From Chloroflexota bacterium (GTDB lineage Bacteria; Chloroflexota; Limnocylindria; QHBO01): DNA of 5,716 nt. Of this stretch, positions 5,303-5,716 are shown one piece after another. Within the stretch, counting starts at the first letter, position 1. The number at the start of each line of letters is the position of its first letter. The stretch spans positions 1-5,716 of the forward strand of contig JACDBZ010000189.1 of assembly GCA_013694645.1 (NCBI GenBank). The letters are read 5' to 3'. Made by a program: the position numbers and the translations under genes. Below the pieces are notes generated by a model. It saw nothing but the letters and a program-made list of their open reading frames with translations, made no database searches and was not told the DNA's origin.

Positions 5303-5716
5303 TCAGGACTCCGGCCGCAGCTGGATCTGGTCGAGCGACGGCGCGACCGACTGCGCGTCCGCCGAGAAGGCGGCCACGCGATCGGACGTGATCCACCCGT
5401 GGATCGCGAACCCGAGCGGAGCCCAGGCTACGACGCGCTCCATCACCAGCTGGTCGATCTCGGCCCAGCACTCGAAACCAGCGCTCCCCACGGCCGCCAG
5501 ACAGGCCTGCACGCGCGCATCGATGGACGGGACGTCCGTGACGCCGTATCCCCATGTCTCGAGCTGCTGAGGCGTCGCCCCGAGCAGCGAGAGGTTCGAC
5601 TCCTGGTCGGGGAGCCCTCCGCCCAGGAGCAGGCCGGCGAAGTTCGTCGCCGTCGGCAGGTCGACCCCCCAGCCGATTCCGACGACGGCGGCGACGTGCT
5701 CTCGGGGATCGAAGAT
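5303..5716 (-). CDS. ABC transporter solute-binding protein, family 5, C-terminal part
   Basis: The frame is open from the right edge to the TGA at 5305-5303, giving the last 137 residues. The end of the protein matches the style of family 5 extracellular solute-binding proteins (peptide, nickel and related, DppA/OppA-like). A CLAAVGSAGFECWAEIDQLV segment has the typical 'W..ID..VMERVVAWAPL' helix that closes the second lobe, followed by a SDRVAAFSADAQSVAPSLDQI segment, which resembles the terminal 'S.RV.NYS.D.....ALDQI' strand and tail of actinobacterial and chloroflexotal members. The N-terminal half, signal peptide and most of the ligand pocket are outside the window, so ligand and any fused domains are unknown. 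It is followed after 3 nt by the cyclase-propeller gene, which suggests that it supplies or senses the extracytoplasmic signal and is not just part of an importer. No permease or ATPase gene is visible in the window. Confidence 0.75.
   Translation of the reverse strand: MFDPREHVAAVVGIGWGVDLPTATNFAGLLLGGGLPDQESNLSLLGATPQQLETWGYGVTDVPSIDARVQACLAAVGSAGFECWAEIDQLVMERVVAWAPLGFAIHGWITSDRVAAFSADAQSVAPSLDQIQLRPES
5309..5312 (-). promoter_or_regulatory. Shine-Dalgarno of the cyclase gene
   Basis: GGAG on the minus strand, 9 nt before the GTG at 5299, lies in the last codons of the upstream binding-protein gene. It supports the GTG start and translational coupling of the two genes. Confidence 0.65.

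Noticed and set aside
5303..5512. A separate 69-residue protein starting with GTG at 5512
   Set aside because: The same frame is open to the window edge and the upstream residues continue the family 5 binding-protein character, so this is only the tail of a larger gene.
4545..5555. Minus-strand frame of 336 residues overlapping the cyclase and binding-protein genes
   Set aside because: Arg/Gly-rich product without motifs in a different frame from the cyclase domain, whose catalytic motifs are clear.

Overview
This is a high-GC bacterial window in which every supported gene lies on the minus strand. Transcription therefore runs from high to low coordinates. From 5' to 3' of the transcripts the order is: C-terminal end of a family 5 ABC-transporter solute-binding protein (open at the right edge), a membrane class III nucleotidyl cyclase with an extracytoplasmic beta-propeller, a 192-bp regulatory gap, ftsZ, tandem terminator-like hairpins and a gap of about 280 bp, yggS, yggT, tRNA-Val(CAC), a UbiE/MenG-type methyltransferase, and the N-terminus of a GT4-like glycosyltransferase (open at the left edge).

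The gene set suggests a chromosomal segment of a high-GC Chloroflexota (Limnocylindria-like) or, second choice, an actinomycete relative. The grounds are the ftsZ-yggS-yggT neighbourhood, a cyclase-propeller protein next to a family 5 binding protein, and the UbiE/MenG-type enzyme. This is inference from gene style and not a phylogenetic placement. I see no transposase, integrase, CRISPR array or foreign-looking base composition.

Right part (3800-5716): the binding protein and the cyclase are separated by 3 nt, and the cyclase Shine-Dalgarno sequence lies inside the binding-protein gene, so the two are very probably co-translated. The cyclase has its catalytic domain in the cytoplasm, one transmembrane helix, and a seven-bladed propeller predicted outside. 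Its adenine-selecting Lys/Asp pair is exchanged to Asp/Lys. Together they look like an extracytoplasmic sensing module that controls a second messenger. This is the best candidate here for a poorly described system.

Middle (2079-3799): ftsZ stands alone, without ftsQ/ftsA upstream. Its promoter region carries one perfect and one near-perfect DnaA box, 22 bp apart and just upstream of the inferred -35 position. A perfect 24-bp palindrome covers the ftsZ stop codon and is followed by a second strong hairpin.

Left part (1-2078): yggS and yggT are close together (18 nt). A tRNA-Val with encoded CCA follows yggT, and the methyltransferase starts 22 nt after the tRNA. The glycosyltransferase starts 4 nt after the methyltransferase stop, so these two are translationally coupled.
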